A DNA stretch of 64,000 bases from Platanthera guangdongensis (lineage: Eukaryota > Streptophyta > Magnoliopsida > Asparagales > Orchidaceae), in contig CM077165.1 in assembly GCA_039583875.1 (NCBI GenBank), positions 64,840,757-64,904,756 on the forward strand. Direction: 5' to 3'. The notes beneath the pieces were generated by a model. That model was given only the letters and a program-made list of their open reading frames with translations, did no database searches and had not been told where the DNA came from. How positions within the stretch are numbered: position 1 is the stretch's first letter; the number at the start of each line of letters is the position of its first letter. Position numbers and translations under genes: made by a program. This document shows positions 53,746-64,000 of this stretch, one piece after another.

Positions 53746-54375
53746 TCAAGGCTCCTGGAAGATCGAACTTAATTGAACCACCTTAGCCAGTGGAGCGGCC
53801 GAGTGTACAAATGGTCACTGAGTAAGTAGAGAAATACACGAGATAATTTTTAACATAAAACCCTATAAATTGGGTAAAACCACATGACTGGTTCGGTGCC
53901 AGTCAAAACTTCAATAACAGACACGGTTTACAATGTGTTGGAGAAAAAGAGGGTAACACCGCTCCTAGTTATAGTTTAGGGATAAGATAAAATACAGGTG
54001 CACTTAGAGGGTGACAAACCGCCGTTCACTAAGCCCAAAATCTATCTATTACTCTTGGCGGAGAACAATATCATACATTTCCCAGACACGAAGTGCTACA
54101 TGTAGGAGAATTATTATAGAAGACTTACTGAACTCCTTACACGGTAGCACATTCTTGAGGCAGTCGGTGGGACGTCTTGTGCTCATGAACTATTTAGATT
54201 ATTATCCACAAGATTCTTGATTTGAAGAATGCCTCGAGATGACAATAAAAATATTCTATTTGATGATTGTGTTTTTGATGTGATAGGTACAACATAAATG
54301 CTTGGCCAATATATTTTTAGGCTTATGGTCACCCCAATAGGGTTTCGCTCTTGTAATCTCAAGGTGCTAAACTCA
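53746..54375. other. No recognised feature
   Basis: The only open frames are short, and I see no domain, LTR end or repeat array. It may be the untranslated flank of the decayed gag or older host sequence. Confidence 0.4.
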
Positions 54376-55960
54376 TGTTGACATATGGTCTAATCTTATA
54401 TTATACTTGTCATTATCATGGGAAAAATCAGTAGAGTTAAAGAAAATTCAAAGCAAAAGCTAAAATTGTTCTAAGTTAAATATCATCTACATCGACTAGA
54501 AATTATTGACTGCATAGACTAGAAGCTAAGTGGTTTGTCGACTGCATCGACTGAATGACTAATGAAAAAGCTGACTGCATCGACTAAAAGCTAAGTCAAT
54601 TATTGAATGCATTGATTACGAATCTAAGTCATTTATCAACTACAATGACTTCAAGGATAAGGAATTTGTCGACTGCATTGTCTTGACATTTAAGACAAGT
54701 GTCGACCACATCAACTGGAAGACTATATATTTTATCAACTGCATTGACTAGACTGTGCAGAAGGATTTCTATTGGACAAAATGCTTAAGTGTTGACTGTA
54801 CTAAGTTAAGTTCTTCAGATGCAACATGTCGACTACATAATATGTTTAAGTGTTGAAGGACTTTATCGACTACATCGACTAATGTTGTACATAGAATATT
54901 TCATCGACCTAAAGTGTGTTTTAATGGATTTATGCTATGACCAAGCTACTGATTGTGCATCTATTCAAAATGATTTGAATTCTCCTTTATGCAGCAACAA
55001 TCAAGAAGGTTTTAGAGGAATGGAATTATACCCATTGATTTTAGAATCCTGCCATTTCAAGAACTTTCCTTAGTCAAAATTTCTAGCTGTTGAAGTTTTC
55101 CAATTCAAGTTTTAAGGCCGCTGCTGATCCAGTATTTTATATAAAGCGATGTGAAAATGGAATAAGGGGACACGAGATCTACACATGCATACACACTGAG
55201 AATTCTATGCAGGATTTTGCAAGTGCTCAAGCCCTAAAGTTTTTTGAAGTCCATAGCAACAAGAAACACTAGAGCAAGTTCTCCCAGGATCAACTCAATA
55301 ACTTAGTTTCTAAAGAACATCTTACTCTAAACAAAATTTCAATTGATTCAGTCAATTTTTTTCAAATAGACAACTTCAAATATTGAATCAAGAAAGAAGA
55401 AGCCTACATTGTGGTTCTATAGAGGTCTCAATTTTATTATCTGGATCAAGTCATTTTTATTTACTATGAACTTATAGGATCCATATTGGATTTGAGTTTG
55501 ATGTAGAATTCAATTGAGAATATGAGTTGTGGGATCATTGTGAGCTAGGAAAGGTCTTTGGAAAAAGATCTGAGTATGGATCTCTAGTTGTAGATATTGA
55601 GGTAGGGGTTTGTTAGGCCTGAGTGTAGGATCTCGAGATTGAAGATTTGTGTTGTATGAACTTTTGTTGAACGTCTGAAGTAGGGTACTTTTGTTCCTGA
55701 TTTGTAGGTTCAATTTATTTGGGTTATTTGAAGAATTTTACCTAAACTAGCACTCTTTTAGGTAGGTGAATAAGGAAGTGGATGTATTCATAATTGGGGA
55801 ACACTATACGTCTTGGTGTAGTGTGTTATGACTACGCTTTGTTCTTGTTGTTTCATTTCTTTATTATACATAACTGAAAAGAAATTAAACAAAGCTCAAA
55901 AATATTAAAACATTTATTCACCCCCTCTAGGTGATTAAACAACCCTTATATTTTAAGGGG
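54376..55960 (+). repeat. SIRE-3 5' LTR (approximate ends)
   Basis: A likely start is TGTTGACATATGG at 54376. The right part has 'attcaccccctctaggtgatt', the counterpart of 'attcacccccctctagagtatt' near the end of the SIRE-1 LTR, followed by a degraded PBS (ggtatcggtgct, about 55959-55970). U3 holds an array of 'tcgactgcatcgact' words at 54490-54900. Confidence 0.6.
54490..54900. repeat. TCGACTGCATCGACT array in the SIRE-3 LTR
   Basis: More than ten copies of 'tcgact.catcgact' and decayed forms such as 'tcaactgcattgact' over 400 bp. It occupies the same U3 position as the TCGACGAA array in SIRE-1 but uses a different word. Confidence 0.85.
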
Positions 55961-56132
55961 TATCGGTGCTATGTTGTTTAAAAGGCTTCATAGCTGAACA
56001 TGATCCTTCAAGAGTTATAAGTCTAAAGGCCTCATGTTTTCTAGAGAGAGCTACAAGGAACTGAGCTCTATGAAACCTCTTATCTGCATGAAGGAAAACA
56101 TAATTATATGAAAGCAAAGGGTTAAGCTCTTC

Positions 56133-58140
56133 ATGGAGGCCTCTAATCCTAGGATCTTCACAACCATTTAAGAGGGTCCTTTCATCCCCATGAAGGTCTC
56201 ATCTATAGATACAAATCTGAAAGTTCCAAAGAAACTCCTAGAAATGACAAAGGATGAAGTCATCTTGACCACTATGGATAGAAGAGCTAAGATTATTTTA
56301 GTTAATGCCATTAATGACTCTACATTCAAGAATCTCATTCACTATCAGAAAACCAAAGAGATGTGGGAGACCTTGATAGTGTATATTAAAGGCAAAGAGA
56401 AAGTAAGTGATGATAGGAGGTTCCTTTTGAATCAAGACAATGAAGCTTTCAGGTAAGAAAGGAAGGACACCATAATAGACTACTATAAGAAATTCTTCAG
56501 AATATTGAATGGACTGAAGTATTATAGAAGATCCTTTTCAAACTATGAACAGAATGACAAATTCTTATGGTCCCTCAATAAATAATGAGACATTAAGATA
56601 TGTATTATAATTGAAATGAGAAATTTGGGCAACATCCAGCCTCAAAACATGTTTAAGAAACTTTTGTCCTTTGAATTGCACTTGAAATCTAGAAAAAGTA
56701 AAGAAGTGTATGATAAAAAAAACCAGTGGCTCTAATGTTTAAGAGCTCTAGAAAGGCAAGGAAAACGCTTCATCCCCTCCAATAAGACCAACTAAGTCAT
56801 AGAAGTCTGAACCTAGCACCTCTAGATAAGAAATATCAGATAGAGACATGGTCTTGTTCATAAGGTAGCTGAAGAAGATGCTAAGAAGGAGGAAGCAATG
56901 GAAGAACAAACATTCTTCTTCCTCTAGCTCCAAAAAGCAACATAATAATTTAAAAAGATCAAAAAGAGATCCCTAGAAGGACAATTATGATTCAAAATAG
57001 ATTAATTTTATTTCTGATTAAATAATTTGCTTTAGGTACATAAAGGCAGGACATATGATTGCTGACTATCCGTCAAAGAGAAAGGGTAGCATCAAGAGAT
57101 ATCACCCACAAAAGAGGTCTAAAAAGAGTCTCTTATCTAAGAAGGAGAATTCCTTGAGTGATAGTGACTCAAGATCCTCTAAATCTGAAGAAAAAGAGGC
57201 AAATGTTGAGTGGGTGTCTATAACAGAAGAAAAGGATCATACTGCTGCCATGATAGGCATTAGAACTCCATTGTCAATATTTGACAGTGACACTGAAAAG
57301 GAAGAGGATAGATGTGGGCTCATGGTTATGAAAGAAGGAGATGATCAAGATTATTCCCATCGTGATGAGTTAAAGTAAAAACGTTTCATTCAATATTTGA
57401 TTACAAGACTAGTCCTGAGTCAGAGGCATGCTCATCAACTAATGATGAGAATGACTCTAAATCAGAGAATAAATTTGATGATATGGTTGGGAAGTATGGT
57501 GCACCACTTGTTGAAGATGAACAAAAAGCTTGCTAATAAGCAGGCTGAAGAGATTGAACTTCGAAAACCCCTAAAATCTCAAATTGATGAGAAGATGGAT
57601 AAAATCTATTAGATGAACTCTAAAATAATTGAGTTGAAGAAAATTACTAATGTACAAGCCGATTAATTGGTTCAAAAAGAAAGGACCATCAAGAATTTGG
57701 AAAGGGAGATCTTTAATGAGAGGAAGCTAGTAGTAAAATTTTATAAGCCGCATATCATCCTTACCATAATTGATAGCTTCCCTACACCATATATAAGTGG
57801 TATAGGGTATGCGAGAAAGGGAGGAAAGAGGATGGAATCCAAGGGGAAGTCACTAATCCAACCAACCATCTTTCAAAAGGTCCAACTAGCCTCTAATAGC
57901 TACGACCAAGAAAGTATCTATAAAAAATGATAAAATGAGTGATCCACTAGTGGAACAAAGGATGTCCACAAGAGAAAAAGTGCTCTTAAAGGAACTCATA
58001 AAGAAAATGAGATGATATGTCATGGCCATTTTTTGTTTGGCACCAACACTAGTACCAAAGACAAGGAAAAAACATCTAAATGGAGAACTAGAAGGAAGGG
58101 TAAGATAGTGATTGGGCAGTTCAAGTCACCATTCCCATGG
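56133..58140 (+). pseudogene. gag: SIRE-3 gag, ruined
   Basis: The start ATG at 56133 (MEASNPRIFTTI) is followed by SIRE-type gag text: TMDRRAKIILVNAINDSTF, KTKEMWETLIVYIKGKEKV, FELHLKSRKSKEVYDKK. The knuckle at 57031 reads CFRYIKAGHMIADYP, with two of its three Cys changed to Tyr by G-to-A type changes. A Ser/Glu/Asp-rich region and a coiled coil (NKKLANKQAEEIELRKPLK, KNLEREIFNERKLVV) follow, as in SIRE-1 gag. More than a dozen stops and two frame changes. Pol is absent; the text ends near 58140. Confidence 0.75.
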
Positions 58141-58149
58141 TTTGCATCT

Positions 58150-58640
58150 CTTTAGTTTGAAAATATCAAATCTGCTGTTGTATTTGATCAAACGTGTTTT
58201 GGGTATAGTGCGTAGGTTTACCAGTATAAAAGAACAAGAAGATCAATCTCTGCGACATACCGCTGAGTGCTAGCGCTACTGCCCGCGCTAGCTTGGGATT
58301 AAATTTGCACGATCTCTCGGTGACATATCGTGTGGCGTTAGACATAATGCCAGGTGCTACCTACCTCAATGAAAGTTGAATTGCCTTCGTCGAGAAGATA
58401 CTACTACCGCTAGTCGACAGCTTCATACCACCCCACAACAGCGCAAAAGCGAAAAATATTTTACCTTGATATTGTTCAAAATCTGCTGGACAGCTATCAC
58501 CTTCACACACATCGACCTATCGTCGGGTGCTAGCTGTACTGCTGGTGGTATCTCATTTTTTAAAGATGTATAAAAGCGTGTGTTTCCTTTCCTGGAGAAA
58601 AATACGAAGGAGAATAAATCATTTTACGGTTCGGCCTCTA
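58150..58640 (+). promoter_or_regulatory. Orphan promoter-like LTR piece
   Basis: Two blocks with 'cgctgagtgctagc', 'gctactgcccgcgctagc' and 'cgggtgctagctgtactgctgg' are followed by TATAAAAG at 58569-58576 and a leader-like end cut off by the SIRE-2 LTR at about 58645. It looks like the U3 and core promoter of another LTR. No coding signal. Confidence 0.4.
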
Positions 58641-58644
58641 AAAG

Positions 58645-60519
58645 TTAGGGTTAGATCTGATATACTCTAGAGGGGGCGGGGGTGAATAAAGTATTTTGAA
58701 ACTTTAAGTCTTTTTCCTGTAAATAAAAAATAGTCCTAAAATAAAATAATCTACCACATGCACAACAAATATAAAGTAACTATCACAGACACAACAATCT
58801 AACTAGCACAGCCACAGCAAGAACACAAGAAAAAGATGGCAACCAGATGACAAAAAAAATTTATAGTGGTTCCCTAACCTGGGTACATCCACTCTTCTAC
58901 CACCCTCGTACGAATCCACTCAGGTTTTGATCAGGTGACTGCCACCAATGAGCTTTTGATCAGGTGCTCAAAAATCGATCCCAAGTCTTTTGGTCAGGTG
59001 ACTTGCAACCAGGAATAACTTTTGAAGGGAGTTAAAGAACCCTTTTTACAGTGGGGGTGAGAGAGTGATGGTGTCTTCTCTTTCTCAAGTACAAATGAGA
59101 AGACTTAGTGGATCTTTGATGTTAACAAAGCTCCCCCTGAGATATGGAAATCAGGAAGTCTTGAGCTTTGCTTCAGGGTGAGTAGGTCTTCAATCCTTTA
59201 GCCTTGACCAGAAGATATCCAGGAACTTCTTGACTGATAGAGTTGTTGTTGTCCTTGAAGAATCCTGGAATGAAGAAGGAAGAAGACTCTTGATTTTGCA
59301 GGTATGTTCTTCTTCTTCTTCAGCTACTATTATTTCTCTAGTCTGGGGCTTTTTGTTTCTTTACTGTTGTATTGCCCTGTGTATTGCTTGTGCTAATTCA
59401 GATTCTTGATCTCTCTATGATTATCTGTGTGCTCTGTACTTCTGTGTCGAGAAGGAAGAAGAAAAATCCTTTTATATTTTCCATGAAATCTTGCTTCTGA
59501 ATTTTGAATTTGTTCAACATTGATTACTGACGGCCTTGAGAATGTCTGCATTGATTGATTTCCCCAACTGTCCCATTGAAAAACGACAAGTAATAATTCT
59601 GATGAAAGCTATAATCAATGCTGCGTCTAACAGTAATATTCAGAGAATATTAAGCATTGATTACTTAGGAATTACTGCATAAAATAAGGACAGAAGGAGG
59701 GAAATATCCAAGTCTGGATCTGCATAGAAATCGTTGAGTAGAGAACTGAATTTGTCGACCTGGGTTCAGAGATCGTAGAGCTAAGAAGTTATGTTCATCA
59801 ACCAGATAATTGTTGTTCGTCGAGCTGAGGTTCAAGATCGTCGACATGAGAACTGCTAACTGCTTTCTCAAGAACCTTTCCATTTTTGTGCATCAAGATC
59901 GTCGTGCTGAGAATCTAAGTTTGTCTACTTGTGTTCAGAGAAATGTTTCTTGGACTTTAAAATGTTGAAGTAGAATGTTGAGAAATCGTCGACCTGAGAA
60001 CAGAGTTCGTCGAGCTGAGAACTTGAATTCGTCTGCTGGAGTTCAGAAAAGTGTTTCTGGACTTAGAATATTGAGATGTTTCTGGACTTAAAATATTGAG
60101 GTAGACCATCCAGAAATCATCGTCCTGAGAACCAAATTCGTCGAGCTGATATTTTAACTTCGTTGACTGGGGTTCAGAGAAAGGAATTCTGGACTTGGAA
60201 TTTTGAAGTACAGTGTCCAGAGATCATTGACCTGAGAACCAAGTTCGTCGAGCTCAGCTCAGAGAATTGTCTCTGAGTTCATCGAGCTAAGCATGACTTT
60301 CGTCCAGCTGAGTTTTACGAACGTCGAACTCATTTTCCTGAGTCTTTGAAATTTCTCTAAGTCTTGAGTCTTTTGCAGTCTGTAGATGGCTGGTCCATGT
60401 AGTGTTGATTCTAAGGACATGGCCTAAACTCTAGGACACAAACATGACCCTGGCTATACATGTTGGGTCAAACATCCTAGTTTAGTGAACTTATCCTAGA
60501 TCCAACTAGGGATCCAAGA
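58645..60519 (-). repeat. SIRE-2 3' LTR
   Basis: Similar to the SIRE-1 LTR in reverse complement: 'tactctagagggggcggg' at the left, the 'ccaactagggatccaa' start box at 60500-60519, a TATA box at 58859-58865 and decayed TCGACGAA words at 59740-60340. The terminal CA reads GA (60518-60519). The left end is approximate. The PPT follows at about 60520-60540. Confidence 0.82.
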
Positions 60520-60697
60520 ATCTCCGCTTATTTGGGTGAGGTCACTAAATACAGACACAAAATAATCACAAAGTAAGAAAACATATATCTGGCAGGAAAT
60601 TTTAAAATATGCAGCAGATATATATGTATAGAAAGCTTTGTATCAGGAAAATAAAAAATAGTTTTAAGATGACAAAAAGACTAAAATAGTTCATAAT

Positions 60698-63657
60698 TTA
60701 TTTCTTCTTCTTTTGCTCCTTGGGTTTAACCTCCTTAGCTTTATCTCCAGGCTGAGTAAACTTGATTTCCCTGTTAGGATTTGCTGCTTGAGTTTTTGTC
60801 ATTGTCATATCAGCAGCTCCAATCATATTAAGTGAGGTAGCTCTTGGCACTACAGCTTCTTGATGCAGTTTCATATAATCATCAACATTGAAGAATTTGT
60901 TAGCTTTAGCAAACCTGTTGAGTAATTCTTTCCTGTATTTGGACATTGTAGTATATTCAGAGGGATACTTCCCTATAGCTTTTGCTTTGTTAATCATGGA
61001 TAGGCCAACCAATTCTTGGAACCTGTCCATCATTGCAGTTGTAGCTGTCTCTGGGTCCTCAAAAGGTACAAGAGGGGAGGCAGGTCTCTTTGGGCTTTCA
61101 GCTTTCTGATGTTCAGTGATTTTTTGCTATTGATGTTGATGTTGTTGTTGTTGTTGCTGCTTGCCTGATGAATAGTGCCTCTGCTGGCTGCTTCCTGAAG
61201 AAGAATATCTACCTTATTGTCTTTGATATGTTTGATAGTGGGTAGACCTTTGAGATGAAGTTCCTGAAGCACCAGCAGCAGGTGGAGGAGGAGGAGGAGG
61301 GTCTTTCTTGAATCTTTGAGGAGGAGGTGAGTTTTTCCTGCTTTTCTTTCTCTCTTTCTGTTGGTTCTTGGACATCCACAACCATGCTGACATGCCCTTG
61401 TATGGTGTGATTTTCTGAAGTATATAATTGGGAGTATCATTTGTTGGATTGGGTTTTGGAGCAGGAGGTGGAGGGGCTTTCCTCTTCTTGGAGACTTTCT
61501 TCTTGGGCAAATCATTAGAGTCCTCTTCATCATCCTCATCATCAAAAGAGTCTTGAGGATTATCATATAGTGCATTAATCTCTTTCAGAGCCTCTGCAGA
61601 TATCTAGGATTTTTTTGCCTTGGAAGGAGCTGGAGGAGGAGCTGGAGCTGGAGCTAGAGCTGGAGAGCTATACAAAACAGTGCATTTAATAACTGTTTTA
61701 TTCAGTTCTTCTATATCAGCCATGATCAATGCACCAAGATCCGGCATTAGAGAGTCATCCATAACAAAGGTTGGAGCAGAAATGTCTCTAGGAGGGGATA
61801 CAACAATGAGAGAATCAGATTTTGGTGGAGATGGAATGGTTGAAGCCTTTGGAACATCAAAACTAGCCTTAAGTTGCATGACAAACTTGGGGCTTATTGG
61901 AGAGGTATATGGGACTATAGCCAAAGATGGCTTTATGCTGTGCTCTGGCAGAAAACTCAAATGAACTGTATCAAAAACGCTCAACAAATTCAAAAGATCA
62001 ACTGCAGGATTTATAATATAATCACCAACAGTGTCTATCTCAGCCAAAACATGCGCATCCATATTAGTATCTGATTCTATTAAATCTATTTTGTCAAAAG
62101 GATCTGCTACATCTTCTGAAGAGTCAGTCATGAAAGAATCAAGTTCTGCTGTTGCTGCTTCTACTACTGCTATTTATGCTATTGCTGCTGCTGTTTCTGC
62201 TGATACATTCACTAGAACTTCTTCATCATGAAGCATCTCCCCCTGACTGGCAGCAGAAGGTCCTGGAGCCAGTCCCCTAGAAGAAGGGACAGGGGATAGA
62301 GCAGCAACTGTGGCAGACAGATTTTTGATGGAAGCAGTGAGAGGAGCGAGAGCATAAGTTAGAAGATTTTGAAGAGTGGGAGAGATGAAAGAAAGCAAAT
62401 CCTTAGTAATATCAGAAAAATTTAAATAAAGGGATTCTAGAGCAGTGGAGGAGTAGGGATTGTGGGGACCACAATTTGAACAAATAGAAAATGCACTAGA
62501 CATATGTTGGTGTGTGTGGTCAGGTGTAGAAGATGAAATTTTAGTTGTGGGGATGGATTCTTGATGTGGGGATGATGGGGGAATGACTAGATTGAATGTG
62601 TGGGAGGATATAAAGGTGTCAAAATCTGTGGTAGTTAAATGAGGTGGAAGAGGTGATTGATGTGGGGATGGTTGTGGTGATTGGGAAGGAGAGTGTTGTA
62701 TGGATTCCAGAATGGGGGAAGATGGTATTTCAGTTGATTGGATTGCAGTGAGATTTATTTGAGGAGAGGACAGAGGTGGAGAATGTGTAGGAGATGGAAC
62801 TGGTGTAGAAATTTGAAGTGGTTGTTATTGTTGATGTTGAGGAGAAGAAGGAATGTTGGAGGTGGATGGGGACTCTTCTGGGGTTAGAGTTGTAGCTGTG
62901 ACAGCCCTAGTGCTGTCAGAAGGCCTGGACGAGGAAGAAGCCTTGGTTGGCTTGGTGATCCTCCTTTCCCATCTGCCAAAGAGAGTAGAGGTGAGCCTCT
63001 TTGAGGTATTGATGAGCACTATTGTTGATACCAAGTGCTCAGAAGCCCTTTCTTGTAGAAAAATCCCCAGTATCCGGTCGAAGCAAACTTCTATCTTGGT
63101 GTTTTTCCTCTTAATCAAATCAAACAGTAATTGTCCCCAATTAATTCTTTTCTTCTCCACTAATCATCACTAAGAACTGCTGTCTGGTTATATAATTATG
63201 TGCTGTGTGTTTTCCTAACAACACTTTGCCGACCACAACAGCTAAGAACTTGTATTCAGCCGACAAGTTCTTCTTGAGAAGTTTGTTGGGGTTATCGCCA
63301 CAGTGACCCATTTTATTTAACATATAATTATACTAATCAGCATCCTGTTCAATGTCTTCTTCACCATTCAGCAGACCAAAAATGTCGGTTAGTATATTTG
63401 TGGAGAGAGAGAGAGACTGAGTTACCTGCACTTGTCCCTGTCATGGAATCGTCGGTTATTGTGGAATTAAAAACCCATTCTTTAACCTCAGTCATTGTAA
63501 TATTAATTCTAGCCATTTTGAATTTTTTTAGTTATTGGTCTTCAAACAACTTCAAGATTTCCACGAAGATTTTATCAGATAACTGGAAGGAATCAAAATC
63601 GATGCCAAATCCCATGTCAAATTTCATTGTAGAGTAAGCAGTAGCCTGAATTTCCAT
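60698..63657 (-). pseudogene. SIRE-2 third ORF (env-position protein), broken
   Basis: The minus-strand ATG is at 63657. The first 330 nt are in other frames; from about 63160 one frame is kept to the stop at 60698, with several stops. The same blocks as in SIRE-1 occur in the same order: NPNKLLKKNLSAEYKFLA, YITRQQFLVM, FDLIKRKNTKIEVCFDRI, FGRWERRITKPTKASSSS, a Pro/Ser-rich part, LAIVPYTSPISPKF, the basic KKKVSKKRKAPPPP, a Gln-rich tract and RFQELVGLSMINKAKA with NVDDYMKLH. The C-terminal 110 residues are about 70% identical to SIRE-1. No signal peptide or membrane anchor is seen. Pol would lie beyond 64000. Confidence 0.82.
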
Positions 63658-63664
63658 GGTGCAC

Positions 63665-63680
63665 CTATAAGAGAAAAACG
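63665..63680 (-). promoter_or_regulatory. Candidate 3' splice acceptor of SIRE-2
   Basis: On the minus strand TTTTTCTCTTATAG ends 7 nt before the ATG, matching the SIRE-1 acceptor in position and composition. Confidence 0.5.
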
Positions 63681-63725
63681 AAGATCAAGTGCTATGGAAC
63701 TGAAAATGCGGGACGAAGGTCAAAT

Positions 63726-63748
63726 AAAAACCTAGATATATGGTTTTT
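63726..63748 (-). promoter_or_regulatory. Conserved hairpin before the SIRE-2 third ORF
   Basis: On the minus strand arms AAAAACC and GGTTTTT enclose the 9-nt loop ATATATCTA. It ends 68 nt before the ATG, exactly as in SIRE-1. Confidence 0.6.
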
Positions 63749-63754
63749 CAGAAT

Positions 63755-64000
63755 ATGAATCGACAAACTCCTTTCCACGAAAAATAAATAATTCTTCGAT
63801 CTGAGGTCGACGAAAGATATTGTAGATAAATAATTGATAGAGCATAGTCTTAAGATTTGAGAACATTTCATCGAGCTCCGTTCGATGAAAGTTTTCTGAA
63901 GAAGATTCATCGGTCTCCGTTTGACGAAAATAACTTCACTCACAGAGAGTTCGTCGATCTCTGTTTGACGAATGTCTCAAGAACTTTTCCCAGTTCGTCG
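63755..64000. repeat. Dyad array before the SIRE-2 third ORF (runs off window)
   Basis: Words such as 'gaggtcgacgaaag', 'catcgagctccgttcgatgaaag' and 'tcgtcgatctctgtttgacgaat' form inverted pairs, the counterpart of 26370-26640 in SIRE-1. Confidence 0.85.

Overview
This window looks like plant nuclear heterochromatin, probably from a flowering plant. It is filled by nested and decayed LTR retrotransposons of both superfamilies (Ty3/gypsy chromovirus-type and Ty1/copia, including SIRE/Maximus-type). I see no intact host gene, rRNA, tRNA or CRISPR array. The evidence is LTRs with TG...CA ends, matching 5-bp target site duplications (TSDs), primer binding sites (PBS) for plant initiator-Met and Asp tRNAs, polypurine tracts (PPTs), and gag/protease/RT/RNase H/integrase motifs. 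Nearly every coding region carries stops or frameshifts. The species cannot be named from this sequence. Layout: 1-1012 is a fragment of a large noncoding LTR family (LARD). 1013-14175 is gypsy-1 (+), interrupted at 7611-12741 by a complete-ended but internally deleted chromovirus on the minus strand (TSD cctaa). 14176-16627 is the gag end of a minus-strand copia with its 5' LTR. 16628 to about 34262 is copia-2 (+), split by SIRE-1 (19187-31502, TSD aatca), which has gag, pol and a third env-position ORF. 34263-34664 plus 50787-51000 is a gene-like fragment split by a noncoding LARD on the minus strand (34665-50786, TSD gaggc, Asp-tRNA PBS). The left LTR of that LARD is itself split by gypsy-2 (35705-44850, TSD catgt; I count 10 substitutions and 1 indel between its LTRs). 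51300-54375 holds degenerate repeats and a decayed Tat/Ogre-like gag (-). 54376-58140 is SIRE-3 (+), with LTR and ruined gag. 58150-58640 is an orphan LTR-promoter-like piece. 58645-64000 is SIRE-2 (-), with 3' LTR and env-position ORF, running off the window. Two things stand out. First, the LTRs carry family-specific arrays of short dyad motifs. Three different gypsy families share a fixed 36-bp nested palindrome (ACACGG-N6-ACACGGGCGTGT-N6'-S-CGTGT, S = G or C) whose N6 arms differ in sequence but usually stay complementary. The copias use other motifs: TTCGTCGAAC/GTTCGACGAA, GCGGACT and TCGACTGCATCGACT. Second, both SIRE copies preserve the same leader before the third ORF: a TCGACGAA-type dyad array, a hairpin with a 9-nt loop exactly 68 nt before the ATG, and a splice-acceptor-like tract 7 nt before the ATG.
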